From Tubiluchus corallicola (taxonomy: Eukaryota; Priapulida; Priapulimorpha; Priapulimorphida; Tubiluchidae): a stretch of DNA of 64,000 nucleotides. Of this stretch, positions 49,283-63,410 are shown piece after piece. The notes under the pieces were generated by a model, which was not told the origin of the DNA, searched no databases, and saw only the letters and a list, made by a program, of their open reading frames with translations. Position numbers and translations under genes: made by a program. Numbering within the stretch: the stretch's first letter is position 1; each line of letters starts with the position of its first letter. The DNA lies in contig JAQGDQ010000671.1 in NCBI GenBank assembly GCA_030141605.1, forward strand, positions 1 to 64,000. Direction: 5' to 3'.

Positions 49283-50054
49283 GGTGGCCACTGCCCATAT
49301 ATATTAGGTACAAGTTTTGATCACGATTTTACAAGAAAAAGGAATCAGTTGAAAATTGCTACACTTTATTACTTACATTTAAGTATAAGCGGGAATAATC
49401 TTAGGTCATTTTCTTAGATTTTTCCAAAGATACAAAACTTTTAAAACAACAAGTCAAATAATAAGTGCCGAAAAAACTTTGTTTATTCGTACACAGTACT
49501 ACTAAAATTTGCAGCAAATTCCTGCAAATATGTCTGGAGAGGACATCATCTTCGCTGCAAACTGATCGAAGGCGTTGCGTTTCTTCCAACAGCTGACATA
49601 GTTTCTCATTTCCAAAGGATGTTTGGTCTTAACAGTCAAAAAGTCTTTGTCTTTTGTTGCTCTGCATCAAACTGCGCTGTGCGGCCATACACACTTTCTA
49701 TTTAAGGAAATTCCAAAAATCGTAATATAGAGAATTAAGCCCCATTTTTTGCCAATAAAAATCTTCATCAGGTGGTTTGTTTTCTCTGGTGATGACCATG
49801 ATAAAAACTGCTTGATTTTTTTTATAGTTTTGCTGGCATGTATTAAATGCTTTATATGTCACTGAACGTGGTTGTTTTACAGTTGAAGATTATTAGCTGG
49901 CTTTGTTCCGTCGTTTAATTTTTTAACACGCAAAAGCTTTTCGGTCATAACTTAAAACCTCCAACTATAAATTTGTAGCTTTCGCAGCCAAAAGCTAATG
50001 TAGTACCAAACGTTGAAATTTCTATTTTGTAGGGTACTAGCTTCTAATATTATT

Positions 50055-50468
<414 letters not shown>

Positions 50469-52794
50469 GCATGCTTGATCTGAAAGACTGATATAAGTGA
50501 GTAGACTGAAATAATTTAGCAGAATAAAGCTTATTGAGTTAGATACAGACATGATTTTTATTAACTTAAAAGGCGTCTCGTTTACTGTATCCTAACTATG
50601 TAACGCTTAGTGATGAAGACAAGTCATCCTATATTATGCAGTCACCTGATGTAATGATACAATGTGTTGTAGCTAAAAACTCTCGTATATGCAGGTAAAT
50701 TGTATAAAATGTATCTTGATTGGTCCTGTTGGCCACATATCATATAAAAAAACTAAAACTAATTAATTCAACTAAAAAAAACAATTATACTGTGTCTATT
50801 TTACTGCTAAACAAATTTTAGTTGCAGAAATCTTGTATGACTGGAAAAATAATAATAAACGCTTGCCTTTTGTAGCAGTATATTTCAATATATTCTGCAC
50901 GCCCGCGGGAGAGCTGATAGTGGCAGTTAACGCTAATCGTTTACATTTTAATTCCAACGCATAAAAACTAGACTTATTTTCATAATCAGTTGTGTGCATG
51001 CTTCCGTGTATTTGTGCTCAGGGTCACAAAATTTCAAGTGTGCAATCATTAACTTAATTAATGGCTGACGCATCCCCTTATTTGCATCTACAATCACTGA
51101 TAAAAGCAAATAAAAACTGATTCCTGTACAACTTCTCTACAGATGTTAGAAGCAGTAATAACTACTTTAGGTACAACGATTCCTCAGGTATTTTAACAAT
51201 AGTACAGTCTTCCCCTTAACGCGCAAAGTTGTGCTACTACATCATATTAAATTAGGTGAGAAGTATTGCATTTAATTTTAAGTCGCATAATTTTTAAGCA
51301 CGAAAATCCTAGCTGAGAGTACATGTATGATAAGTAACAAATGTGACTGCACGATTTAATTAGATTAACAGGACATATTTTCTTGAGCGAAAGAATAAGA
51401 ATGAAACGAGTGTCGATAAATACACCAATAACTACAGAACAGCTAGAATTAAATGTGAGCTTGTATGAACTCAATAAATCTGCGTTGAATAAAATGTTCT
51501 TTCTAGTACAATCTATGCTCACCCGATTGCTATTATCTGGTCACATATTGATTGTTAAGCACAATGAATTACACCAGAGAATGTAATATCCGCCAGTGTA
51601 TTATTCCACATAACGGATGCTATATTCTCTGATTACACTAGTCCTTTTACGTTGCTCCACGAGCTACCACGTAATATAACCACAACAACTTGAACAACAA
51701 CACGGGTCTACAGCTAAATAATAAACAAGTGTAATCTATTAATTCACAATACAAAATTAACGACAAAAGAAACAGGATTATCTCTGATTAGTGCACTATG
51801 CAGACTAGTTTATCTATTTTAGAACCGTCCTTCCTTTCTGTGCCCGATGTTACTCAACACCAATAAGTTCCACACTAAATATGAACAAATGTCTGACATT
51901 CCGCCGTGTCCATTAGATAATAGTGTTCCATCAGCAGCAAAACAAGATAGCTGTGTTCCAATAGTTTCACTAACAATTTCACTAAGACGGGTACCACTAC
52001 ACTATCCAGACCATTTCAGGCCTTCATAAGCCACACTTCCAAGGTATGTCAAGTCCAGAACACCAATAACAATAACAAGTCAGCTGCTCGAGGAGACACA
52101 AATACTATCAGCTTAAGGTTTTAGGTAAGGAATGACGCAGGCCTGAGTAAATTCCCAATATATAACACCTAAGGCATGCGCAAAAAGCTTATTATGGCAA
52201 GTATCTGTTAACGTCTCGCGAATATTTAGTTCGATAATTACTAACATATGACATGATACAATAGAAAACGGAAACAAATTGATTACGCAATGCCGAAAGT
52301 ATCTACTTGTTTATCATAGGCAACGGGATTATAAATAAAATAACAGCCATTAATACACAACATTAATCATTAATCCTAAGTTCACAATAAATTCTGCCAT
52401 TAAGTGACTGGGGTTCACTAAGTCACAAAAAATATACCCTTATCATACCTACAACTAAGGTGCCTATAATTAGTCTAAGAATGACTGCAGTGGCTTTACT
52501 TCGAATTTTTCAAGTTTTTCAGTTACAGGTTTGGAATAAAACTGATGCAAGGCTGACATTACCCTGAAGTATAATCACTGATAGTTAAATTAGTGACCGG
52601 TTATGAATTTGGTTGCTCTAACGCGTATTTCTATATGCTTTATTTATGTAAACCATGAGAGTGGCTACCTTATATACATAATTACCACATGTCACAGTTA
52701 TTACTATTTCAGTATAATTACTAACAGAGAGTTTTCTTATATCTCTATATGCTTTATAAGTCTAGTAATCAGACGCGTGCTCCGCATACAGTAT
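50469..52794. other. Intergenic region, nothing recognised
   Basis: About 2.3 kb of AT-rich DNA downstream of the first chemoreceptor gene. Open frames are short and without motifs. It likely includes the 3' UTR of that gene. Confidence 0.5.
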
Positions 52795-55700
52795 TTATTT
52801 TTCAGTAGAATTGAAAGTGGGCACGTAAGGTGCAAATTCAGTTTGTAATTGAATCATCAGCACGAAGTAGGTAACCACGACGCTCGCGATCTGCAAAAGA
52901 GAGAACAGATTATATATGATGCGTAGTAGTATATGTGACTGGTATGAAGTGTAGATTACTGTAAACGTTCTACAGCGTGGTGTGACGTAAAACCAGAAAA
53001 ACATTTTGACGAGATCGTTCATGTTCCTTTTAGGAAAGTTTAAAGCATGTGCCAGAAATTAGCTATTGCTTTCCATCAGTAACAGTTTTGAGAAAAATCT
53101 AAATGTTTCTAAAATTCAAATAGGAATGACAGAAATGATTACTTTGTAGTAAGTCACTGTTATCCAAACAGTGTTAATGTACTAATTCTGTATAATTATG
53201 TGTTATTTTCACGATTAATAGTTCAACAACTCACAAATCAAAAACCATTTAGAAACTACACGAATGTGTAACCGAGGGAAGGAAATGCTCTGACATCTTG
53301 CTAACAATTTTCGATTATTAAATTAACGATGCATGAGCACAACACGACTGAATGACTTCAGGTCGAAATCCGCGAGCGTAATGCTGCAACCATGTTTACC
53401 ATTTTATATATAGTCTTACACCTGACTATATCTGATCTAGTGTGCTTAACTTATACCAATATCTGTAGATTATTGCGCTTAAGTTTGACTAACTAGTGTG
53501 CTCGGTGCCCGTGACTAATTGACACTTTACTGTACGTCGTCTAATGCGGCTTACTCTTGTCTAACCGACTTTTTAGATTAGATTAAATGACTTTGTTTTA
53601 GCATAAAAAGTCGTATGAAAGCATAAAAAAACATTACAGCACACTACAATAAAGTGCTGCAATAAAAGCTACACTAAAATACTACTATTATGCATTATGC
53701 AATACGTACAGTAAATAAACATTGATACCTACCACGTACAATGATTATTATTTGCAAACAGTCTACTGATCCACATCTTAAAATTATGAAGTTTATCATT
53801 CGTACGAAATTGATAATAGTTAGTAGTTTTTTGTTATTCCGAAGTTCTATATTCGTTTTCTAATACTATAACAGGGTTTCCTACATAGATGCGTAAAATG
53901 TGGCAATGATAATTTTGCACACAGGCAGAAGCACCATAATCATATGGTAATTTAAATAGCTTTTTGATTCAGTAACATCTCTATGCACAACGCTATGCGT
54001 CAAATTTCTATTATTATGACTTACAATAGAAATTACAACAGTACTGAACTTTTAAAAAGATGTGTATAACATCGAGGTAATACAACGAGAATTTTCTAAT
54101 GTTCGCATTGTCAGAAAAATCAGAAGAAAATACATGACTTAAATGTTTTTTTGTGAACTAACAGACTGTTACGATTTGAGGATCAAAGCCGTTTGCCTTA
54201 AATTTCACATTTTGGTTCAGTCACGTGCCCTTGAATCATCTCAAATTTACTACTGTATGAGCCGTACCCCAGCTGCAAGTTTCATAACTCTGGTTACTAT
54301 AGTTTTATAGTTACGCATTTTGGTTCCTATGTCAGGCCTTTAAAAATCCCAGCTTTTAAAAAAATCTATACCCATTTACTTTATAATACCTAAATACTTG
54401 TGGATAAAATTTGAACGTTAATAAAGTCCTGGGATGATTTGAATAGCATTAAAAAATTGATCGATGTCCAGTGTCCTTAATCCATTGGCTTAGGTCGCTG
54501 TTAAGCACAACTTTTAAGTGCTACTACCCCAGGATCTAAGTTTCGTGACTCTAGCACTTTGCGAGTTAACATGAATTAAAAAGTGGAAAACTAGATACAT
54601 AAAATTTTAATATGATGATGAAAAATCAGCATATGGACGCTCCTACGTCTGGGACGCTAGCGCTCGCGAATAAAAATATTAACTTTTGATCTTTCTAGTA
54701 AACTGTTCTCCTGTTTGGCACGAATGTTCTGATACAGGCAGTTTGGACACACATAGTTATGTACAATATAAGAGGCCGAACCTAGTATTATTCTCCATTA
54801 TTTTTCTCACAGGCTGAGCGCTTATCAGATTTGATCAACTAGAAATTGACGCTTATCAAAATCAAACAGAATTTTCATTTTTTAGTTAATTTACCGTTAG
54901 GCAAAGCGGTCTGGTGATGACAAAATATCTTGCTGCTGTAAACCCAGATATTCCTGTGGACAATTTCGCTGCAAACAATGATCGTTCAAGTTGTTCAGGT
55001 AGAGACAGATCTCGTAAATCGTACAAATATTCTAATGGTGCATGAATCTTTAAAGAAAAAGAGTTAAATTCGCGTTAGTCCAACCAGAAAAGTAACGATG
55101 TTAATTCTTAATCAAATGCATCGAAAAAGAATTAAACCACAGTACAACTATAGCTAGGTAAGTCACCCACTTCGCTAGTTCGCATTTTGCCAGTGTTACA
55201 TATCGCCAGTGAATCGTACCGATAGTATCGTATTTCTGGTTTAACGATACACTGACGAAGTACTATATTACACTATTTGTAAAAACCAGCCGCGATATGA
55301 TACACTGTCGAAATTATAGATTGTTAGAAAAAATAGGCTGGCGAAATGATAACCGGGTGAAATGATGGCCTCGCAAAATGATACACTGGAGAATTTTGCC
55401 CTGGCGAAGTGACATACAATAACAATACAGGCAGGTATTAGAAGAGTTGATCTTCGAGGGGGTCCCGAAGAGGTTATTGGTTCGAGACCCTGTCGGAAAA
55501 CAATTTTTTTTTGCAATTTTCTTTGGTGGTTCGAGTCACTGCTGAGAAACGAACTTTTCGCTTTTTTGACTTGTTTTATTAGTTGCGAGAAGGAAATTAA
55601 TTTTACCTAGGATAATTAATTTATGTAAATCGAAATTCCATACTTACTCATAATAAAAAGTTAGTTAAAATTACGTAATGATTATCCACTATGAATATTA

Positions 55701-56820
55701 ACATTTAATATCACTTAATATGATGAAAATTGTATACCTTTTCGTGAATAGAGGCTCCGATTCGAGTTATAATCATAAGCATGCTCGACACAATCGATAG
55801 CATCGCCAGAAATGAAACTACAAAAGAATATGGTTGCTTCATCTTCCCTATAATGAACATTATCATGTAGACGTAGCACAAAATACTAACAATGCTAAAG
55901 AAGAACGTGACGAAAAACTGATACGAAAAAGTCTTGTCACCAGCACCTACCAACCGACACAAGGTCTGATGGCGCAGTCTGATGGATTTTATTATATGCC
56001 ATTCGGATTTCGCAGAATTATCCAGTGAACCTATTGTTTCTTCTCTCAGACGTTCTGATTTCAGACGATTTGTGAGGATTTCAAATTCTTTCTCCAATTG
56101 CTGTGCAATTATCCAGAAGAGCGCCACAGAGAGCAAAGCATAGACAACCGGTAAAGAATTGATAAAGACCATAACAACTGCACACGTTCTCGCTATTATT
56201 TCAGAAAACGTCTTAATGGGAAAGGGCCGAGAAAGAAAGAATAATATTTCTTCATTGTCAGTATTAAACAGTATCTGGCTGGCGAATACCATCACCATAA
56301 AAAATCCAATTGCAAGGGCAGCAAAGCAAATAACTCCTTGCAGAGTCTCTTTTTTCGCCTTTTTCCGATCACGCCGTATAACATCAGATACTTTGAAATA
56401 AAGCTCCATGAATTCTATCGTGTTTGGCAAATTCCAAACCCAAATGGTAGTATTCATTGCTCCCATCATTGTAACCGGCATGAAACTGGCAATTGACATT
56501 GAATGCTCAAAACTATAAGTTGTATTCCAGCCATTTATTAATGTCGCCATAAAATGGATGACGGTAATCCAGAGAAAAGCAATAACGAGCAATGAACGCC
56601 CATAAAGCAAACTCACTCTTTTCAACTTCATTTGAAAGACCGTCTCTTTCGCTGTTTTCACTGTAATCGGCCATAGTCCAAAAATTTTTAACAGGAACAG
56701 AACGGGATAAACTGTGTCGATGAAGGCTTCGAAACTCAGGTTTTGCTTTGTTGAGTCACTTTTCTTTTGCATGTTTGAAATGATCATCTCTCGACTTGGC
56801 TTAACCACCGCCGTCCTCAT
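52795..56820 (-). CDS. Gustatory-receptor-like seven-transmembrane chemoreceptor A, 443 aa, three exons
   Basis: A probable ligand-gated chemoreceptor of the insect-type Gr/GRL superfamily (inverted 7TM, plasma membrane). Exons in transcript order: 56820-55738, 55047-54895, 52890-52795. All are phase 0 and GT-AG. Exon 1 (361 codons) encodes a long cytosolic N-terminus, FGLWPITV before TM1, and six membrane helices near residues 73-95, 107-128, 163-183, 212-240, 302-326 and 331-352. It ends in ASIHEK. Exon 2 (51 codons) encodes IHAPLEYLYDLRDLSLPEQL and GFTAARYFVITRPLCLT, matching the 'GF...R' block of Grs. Exon 3 encodes TM7 with VTYFVLMIQLQ, the diagnostic TYhhhhhQF motif (final F replaced by L), and a short tail ending in TAA. 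Downstream paralog: 60728-63410. Ligand unknown. Confidence 0.88.
53574..53765 (-). mobile_element. Dispersed repeat (LINE 3'-end-like), copy 2
   Basis: Aligns with 39666-39835, starting after the same AGATTAGATTA tail and sharing ACAGTAAATAAACATT and ATTATTATTTGCAAACAGTC. It lies in the second intron of chemoreceptor A. Confidence 0.55.
54180..54590. repeat. Diverged internal duplication in chemoreceptor A intron 2
   Basis: The block TACCCCAG...AAGTTTC.T.ACTCT.G near 54265-54310 recurs at 54524-54570. This suggests two old copies of one 50-bp segment about 260 bp apart. No coding content is present. Confidence 0.35.
55190..55425. repeat. Degenerate cluster of GCGAAATGATACACTG-type units in both orientations
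   Basis: Forward units (CTGGCGAAATGATA, CGCAAAATGATACACTGG, CTGGCGAAGTGACAT) at 55310-55415 face reversed forms (TTTGCCAGTGTTACATATCG, CGCCAGTGAAT) at 55190-55220. This gives a fold-back appearance within intron 1 of chemoreceptor A. It is probably a small foldback or tandem-decay element. Confidence 0.45.
55435..55515 (+). mobile_element. SINE-like fragment with box B and T-tract
   Basis: ATTGGTTCGAGACCCTGTCG near 55479 contains a near-consensus B box (GGTTCGAGACC). A TTTTTTTT tract follows, as for a pol III transcript end. A second GGTTCGAGTCACTG string lies at about 55529. No A box is secure. Confidence 0.35.
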
Positions 56821-58050
56821 CGTGACAAGAAAAAAGGTTCCGGTTAAAATGATATTCGGATTTCAAATCCAAGCCGCAAATCAACGATGGCCGAATTCTA
56901 GCTTTTAGTAACCCAACATTCATCTAGGCTCTCTGAGTCAACCGCTAGTAACTATCCCCGAATATAATAGATTTAATTTCGTCACTTAAAAAATCGGACA
57001 GATTGCATTAGTCACATTAAAATTTAATATTTTAAACTTGTAAATCCAATGTTAGCTTTAGGAACTATTTTTTTGAGATTTGAGAGCTCAGGCTGAGACT
57101 CCAAATTCAAGGTTTTAATTTCTTCCTGTGTGTTTTGAAACAAGATTTATTGTGCAAATATGAAACTTTACATTCCAGTGCGCTATAACTTTACGACATT
57201 CGAATTCTAAATCCAGCGCTATAACTACTTAAATTTTCACTCAGTCTGGTCTTTTCTATTCATCAGCTCAAGTAACTATTTTCAATTATACACAGCCGAT
57301 TCCTCAGCATCACTAATGCACACCGCCTTGGCTATTCTTCAGTTGTCTTCTAGATAACGATCCTTCGTGTTGCCTCAGATGGTGGCTAGCAAGCTGTACA
57401 ATTTGGATGAAAGAGTCTCTCCCTGTAAGGCTTTCAGGTAGGCCTATTACTAAACCTGTCACTCTTTATGAGATAACAAATATAATATATTACCTAACAA
57501 ATAGCACGAACGCACTTCGCTTTCAAAATAATGGGCGTTGGTTAAACATCAAAATATGACTCTACGGGCCGGTCTATGCAAATGGAAACGCAAAGATTGT
57601 TATTTAGAAATATGCTGCTTTCATTGTTGAGTAAGCATAATGGGGGTTATTATTATATTGCCTGCAGTTTCATAACTAACTATTCAAATAACGTTCAATT
57701 AGGCAAAGGCCATTAGCAATTAGCAACACATATATTGTTTGACTAAGAAATTTGAGGTGTATTGAAGCACTCCCTGATAAGGTCATGGAAAAAGGCAATT
57801 TTGTTGTCGACGTGACAGTTAATGCCATTTAATGTCTCGTGTTCTAAAAAGATCTAAATTTGGTCTCGCTAAAACGTTGAACATATTATTATGTTGTGAC
57901 CCATTTAATTTTAATTTATTTCGTTCTTGTGTCTTGTAACAGCGTAATAGTGCTTGTCGCTGTATGTTCTACCTTGCTTATTCTTTTTAAAATATTTATA
58001 TTTTGTATTTTTATTTACTGTAATTTTAGTTGTAATGATGATAAATAAAC
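56821..58050. other. Intergenic region upstream of chemoreceptor A
   Basis: AT-rich DNA that should include the chemoreceptor A promoter (its ATG is at 56820). No TATA box or other site stands out. No other gene is recognised. Confidence 0.4.
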
Positions 58051-58318
<268 letters not shown>

Positions 58319-58837
58319 ATGCAGAAGCTCTTAGAGAAAAAATAATCTTACTTGTAATATTTTATCACGTACTACAAAAGTTGGCATAGAAACATAATTA
58401 CATGAACAGTTATTTGAAAATAGGCTAATGGCTGAAATATTATAATAGTTTTTCACCGAAAAAGTTTTTCACCGAATTAGCTTTAAGAACGATAAAATCT
58501 ACCGAAGTTGCAGTAGTAAGTGAAGCTTATGTCGCACCACATTACATCACATTTCCTGAATTTTGCTTTTTAACATTAATCCTGTGAAATAGTTTTAAAT
58601 CATCCTGAGCTTCAGTATTATGGATATTAAAGCAGGCAAACAAATGCCATGTTCCAAAATGCAAAATTAACACATTTAAACATTTTATCAAATATTATGG
58701 TACCATCGAATGGAAAACTATCACAAATTCTATAAAATCCCCTGAAACATTTAAAGGTCAAAACGAACAAGTGATTATTTTATATGTTTTTAAGCTACGT
58801 CAACGATAATAACGAAACCAGTTACATCATTTTATCG

Positions 58838-59490
58838 GGTGGCGCGAGAAAAAACGTCCTGAAGCTTAGACTACACTAATATTAAAAGCAACTGCCCTAC
58901 AAAATAAAATTTCACAGGGTGTTGTTATAATACAATAGGTATGACTATGAAAGTTACAGGTTTATAATTTCAGTGGTTCTTAAGTTATGGCTAAACAAAC
59001 TTTTGCATATTAAAAAATTAAATGCCAGGATAATGGCTGTGATAATCACTAAATGAAAAACAGCCGCGTTGACGCATAAAGCATTCAATACTTGGCAGCA
59101 AAACAATGAAGAAATCAACCAGTTTATATCATGGCCTTCAGTACAGAAAATAAGGCACTGGTAGAGATTTTTTGCCAAGAAAAATGGACAATCCTCTAGA
59201 TTTCGGTGTCTGGAATTCTCTTAAAGAGAAAGTGTACAATGGCCGTTAAAGCCGTTTGATGCAAAGGAACTAAAGGCAAAAATTGTTGAGTGCTTTGACC
59301 AAATACCACATAAGGAAGTGAGAAACTGTGTCAGCTGTTGGAAGAAATGTGCCTTCGTATAGTTTGCAGCGAAATCGGTGAACACATACAACAATTGCTT
59401 TAAATTTTACCATAATCAAATGTTCGGTACATTTTTCGATATGATATATTGCAACAATAATATAACTCAAAAATATAAATTAGAACCACT
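58838..59490 (+). mobile_element. Mariner-like transposon, internally deleted, copy 2
   Basis: The 5' terminus CGGGTGGCGCGAGAAAAAAC at 58838 is followed by about 240 bp non-coding DNA. The C-terminal transposase then follows in broken frames: AFNTWQQNNEEINQFISWPS near 59085, NPLDFGVWNSLKEKVYNG from about 59187 (the third catalytic Asp region), FDAKELKAKIVECFDQIPHK near 59265, and VSSWKKC near 59335. A degenerate 3' end (CTGCTACCC) occurs near 59490. It is the inverted relative of 49283-50094 and has the same missing N-terminal and central region. Confidence 0.7.
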
Positions 59491-60727
59491 CTGCTACCCA
59501 GGCGGTTATCATCCGATCCGTTCGTGAACCAGGTTATGGATTTCACCTCAACACTTGCACGGGAACATGCAGCAAAACTGCTTTTGCGCAAAATTATTTT
59601 TTTATATTCGTGACGCTTTTAAATCGCACTTTTTAATTACAGTGGCTTGACCCTACAGAAACTAGTCAAGATTCTAGAAGTATGTATATATATAAAATAA
59701 TTTAAACGTATCTTATGCTTCGATTTTTGAGGGGGCAATTCTACTTTATAGGTGTTTAGTTGTGGCGTAGCGCACACGTTCCAGAACTTATGCGTGTGGA
59801 CGACGTTAAACTTGAAATTAGAATTTTCAACTTAAAACTTTCCAAGTTTTTGTGTATCACGCTGAATGTTGTACAGTAACACTGTACTTCCAATTTTCGC
59901 TTTTGCAAACACATGTTTCCACGCTCATGGAATGTTTGTGGTGTTGAAAATTATGTTCACTTGAGACGTCATTACTATCTGGACTCGCCTGTCGTTAATT
60001 AAGTTTCTAACTTAACTACCTGTTATTTAATCATCAAAACGCTTTCGTTTTATTATAGCTATTAACATGCGTACTTTCCTGTTCAAAATAGAACAGGACA
60101 TGAAAAATCATCCTGTTTTTCTTTAAACACGGTGGAACACAAAATTTAAAATTAAAAATTAAATACGAACGCAGGAATTAAACCATTAAATGTAATTTTT
60201 CTTTAAGTATTGATTTGACAATAAGCTACAATGAGTTAAACTACTAACTAAGCCATTTTTATTCCACATGCACACAGGATCAGGTAAAAATGCATAAAGA
60301 TGAAAAACACCAAAAATAGGATACAGCTATACGTAATCACTACGTATGAGACAGTTCGTGTTATAACGCTTTAAGCCATTAATAACACTCAGTTGATGAT
60401 TCACCTCGTATTTTACAGTTTCTCAATCAAAATTCCACTTAATGTAGCCAAAGATATATTTTCTTTAGATGTTTTTGCAAGGATAGTTATGAAATTCGTC
60501 ATTGACAAATGGTCGTAGTGACAGAATGAGACACGGAATAAAAACTGCGAAATATATTTTTGCAAATAAATTGCCGTGAGTTGCGATACATTTCATGTTA
60601 ATCCGGAGCCATTGAAATGTTGCAGGCTGCACTTTTTTGTCTACTATGTTAAAAGAAAATCAAGTTTTTGTCTTTATGCAGTACATAACATTCTTAGTTA
60701 AAGTGAGTACTGAAGCACTCAATCGTG
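59491..60727. other. Intergenic region between the chemoreceptor genes
   Basis: Featureless AT-rich DNA downstream of chemoreceptor B. No gene or clear repeat is recognised. Confidence 0.4.
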
Positions 60728-61754
60728 TCACCCTATGGTTGTGTTAAAAGGTCCCAGAATACTGGGTGCAAAGTCAACGTGGAACTGAACCATCAACACA
60801 AAGTATGTAGCCACCACGCTCAGAATCTGCAAAGAAAAAAGATTGTTAACTAGATTATCTAGCTCGCAGCAGCAAATACCGCAAAGCATTTTTATCTGTA
60901 TTCGTGTTATTATTACAATGATAAACTGTACTTGGCTGTGCTGTTTTGGTACTCCTCCGTTAACTGTAGCCATTGGTTGCCATTATACCCAGTATAGGCT
61001 CAGCCTTTTGCTACAACTCTATAAGGTAAATAATAGTGAAACACTTATTTGCAAAGATTCCACAAGTTGCTTTTTACGATGCAAGCTTAAATTTCACACC
61101 CCTGCTTCAACTTTCTTACCAAATGATTCAAAATCTACTGGTGATTTTTGTGTGATCATGAAGGACAGCAAAATGCAAGAACGTTATTTTTGCCCAAGAA
61201 TAATCATTTTGCAACAGAAATGGCCTGAAAAGTCTCTAAAATTTGTTTCGATAATAATAAAACATCAGATAGATGTGCAAAGTTTGCACTGTTCCTTGAA
61301 AGGCATTATTGTAGCGGGCATTTACGAAGCGTGCATAGGTGCATGTACTCTTATATACTTCTCAAGTTTCAATATATTTATGTATAATCATGCATATTTT
61401 CAGTTTCTATACCTTTGTGTAGTTATCGTGAACAGTAGGCTCACAGACTATCGATTCATACTTGTTTAATACTGAAAACGGAAAGAAATTCAAAATGTAT
61501 TTCAAAAAGCTACTTACGCATTGCAGTTTCACTTGGAAGAGTACTAGATGCAAGCAAAGAAAGTTTCCGATAGTATACTTACCGTTAGAGACAGTGGTCG
61601 TGATATAGTGAAAAATCTTGCTGCTGTGAAGCCGGTAGTACCAGTTGATAATTTTGAAATGAATATGCATCGTTCGAATTGCTCAGAAAGAGAGAAGTTT
61701 TGTAAATCATGTAGATACTCTAAAGGTGCGTGAATCTATAAAAATCAAAGTATA

Positions 61755-61806
<52 letters not shown>

Positions 61807-63410
61807 GAATATAACGAATGTTAGTTGTAAGAAAATAGGAATATACTAAATCTTGAGTCTTGCATTAAGAGAACTGCAGCGTACAGATCATTCTGGACTG
61901 TTCTGTACGGCAAACCTTATCAATGGCAAATGTAATCCATTTTGAAATCACTTTCAAGACGTCGTTCACATGGCACCCACAAAACGTTTCACCAAACCAT
62001 CTCGAAAGTAGTTAGAAGCCGTTTTCGAACCGTTTTGCACCGAAATCATTTCAGTGTCGTGACGTCAGAAATGCAACGTATTTTCGGTTTGTTTTGAAAC
62101 GGTTTGTCCAGTGATCATGTAAACACAGAAATAGTTTGAGGAAAACGCTTTGAAATCGTTCGAAAAGGGTGTTGTACTTGACGTGTGAAAGGCTCTACTT
62201 CCCAGGTTGGTTTGAAAACGGTATGAGAGGAATCGGTTTTGAGCTGGAGGTGAATTAATACTTAATATCTGAAAATTTTAAAAATTAAAAGTACCTTTTC
62301 ATGAACTGCTGCTCCGCTTTGCGTGATTGCCAAAAGAATGGTCAACAACGCAATCAACATGACAATTGCCATCAAAACAAACGAAAGTACTCTGTCGAAT
62401 TTTCCCATTGCAAAAAGTGCCACATAAATATAGCCAAATGCACTAAGAATGCACAAAATATAGGTTGCAAAGAATCCGTGGGAAATGATGGTATCTGCCA
62501 TGACAACAAGGCGGCACAGTTTTTGATGTTGCAATCGAAGAGCCTTTATACTAAATTGTTCTTCGATTAAGGATCCCACAAAAGAATTCTGCTCTTGTCT
62601 GGATACCTCCTCCTGCAGACATCTTGTGACCAAGTCAAATTCCTTTCCCAGTTGTCTAGTAATGAATTTGAAAACAGTGACCGGCAGGAACACATACGTG
62701 GTAACCAATCCATGGACCATAACCATGATAATAAGACAAAGGCGCGCCGTTGGCCTACTGTAATTATGTATGTCAAAGGGAAATGCTAATAAGAAGGCGA
62801 TATTTTGATCCCCGGTTCCAAATAACATTTGACTTGACAAGCACAAAAAAGTTAAACAGAAGAATATTAACAATGCAAAGCCAAGAACGGCTTGACGGGC
62901 ATCTGCTTTAATTTTGCCTGGCTGGCGTTTTTCAATTTCTGATACCTTGTAGAATAAATCCAGAAATTGGACCACTTTTGATACATTTAGAAAAAGCATT
63001 GTAAAGTTTAATGCTCCCAAGAAAGACGTGGGCAGAAAAGAGGCGAGAGTCAAAAAGTGCTCGAAACGAATGGTGCTGTACCCAAGGATCAACGAGGTAG
63101 CAAAGGCAATACTATCTATCCACACAAATCCAAGAAGAAATACAGAATGTGCAAATCGTAAACTTTTTCTTTTATAGGTCCACGTAAACTCGCAATCAAG
63201 GTCTGTTTTTTCTGCGTATACCGGCCATAACCCAAAAATAATGAGTAATTTTACTATCGGTGCATATATACCATGCAATCCTTTGGTCTTTTTTATTACC
63301 TGCCGACCACCCACTGCATTGTGTTTTCGATTACTGATAACAGATGGTAGGTAAGTGTCTTTATCAAAGGCGGCGTGTTCTTGCTTCATTTTTCTCAGCT
63401 TTAACATCAA
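60728..63410 (-). CDS. Gustatory-receptor-like seven-transmembrane chemoreceptor B, 455 aa, three exons
   Basis: Paralog of the gene at 52795-56820, on the same strand and with identical intron positions and phases. Exons in transcript order: 63410-62295, 61735-61583, 60826-60728. Exon 1 (372 codons) has FGLWPVYA before TM1, six hydrophobic helices, and ends in AAVHEK. Exon 2 (51 codons, the same length as in A) encodes IHAPLEYLHDLQNFSLSEQF and GFTAARFFTISRPLSLT. Exon 3 encodes TM7 with VATYFVLMVQFHVDFAP, an exact TYhhhhhQF signature, and stops at TGA 60728-60730. Of the two genes, only B keeps the terminal F. Start: ATG at 63410, with a second ATG one codon in. Ligand unknown; light, taste or other cues are possible in this superfamily. 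Confidence 0.88.
61756..61803. repeat. (TA)n microsatellite
   Basis: About 24 TA units in intron 1 of chemoreceptor B, 21 bp from the exon 2 acceptor side. Confidence 0.95.
61890..62230. repeat. Possible imperfect inverted-repeat element rich in CGAAAACGGTTT words
   Basis: Words such as GTTTTCGAACCGTTTTG, TTTTGAAACGGTTTG, GAAATCGTTCGAAAA and GAAAACGG recur in both orientations. TTCACATGGCACCCACAAAA near 61968 faces a reversed TTGTACTTGACGTGTGAA near 62172. This resembles a decayed MITE in intron 1 of chemoreceptor B, but the ends are not clean. Confidence 0.4.

Noticed and set aside
60843-61469. 208-codon plus-strand frame
   Set aside because: It lies antisense across the last exon boundary and intron 2 of chemoreceptor B. 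It has no motifs, and its frame is explained by the opposite-strand gene and chance.
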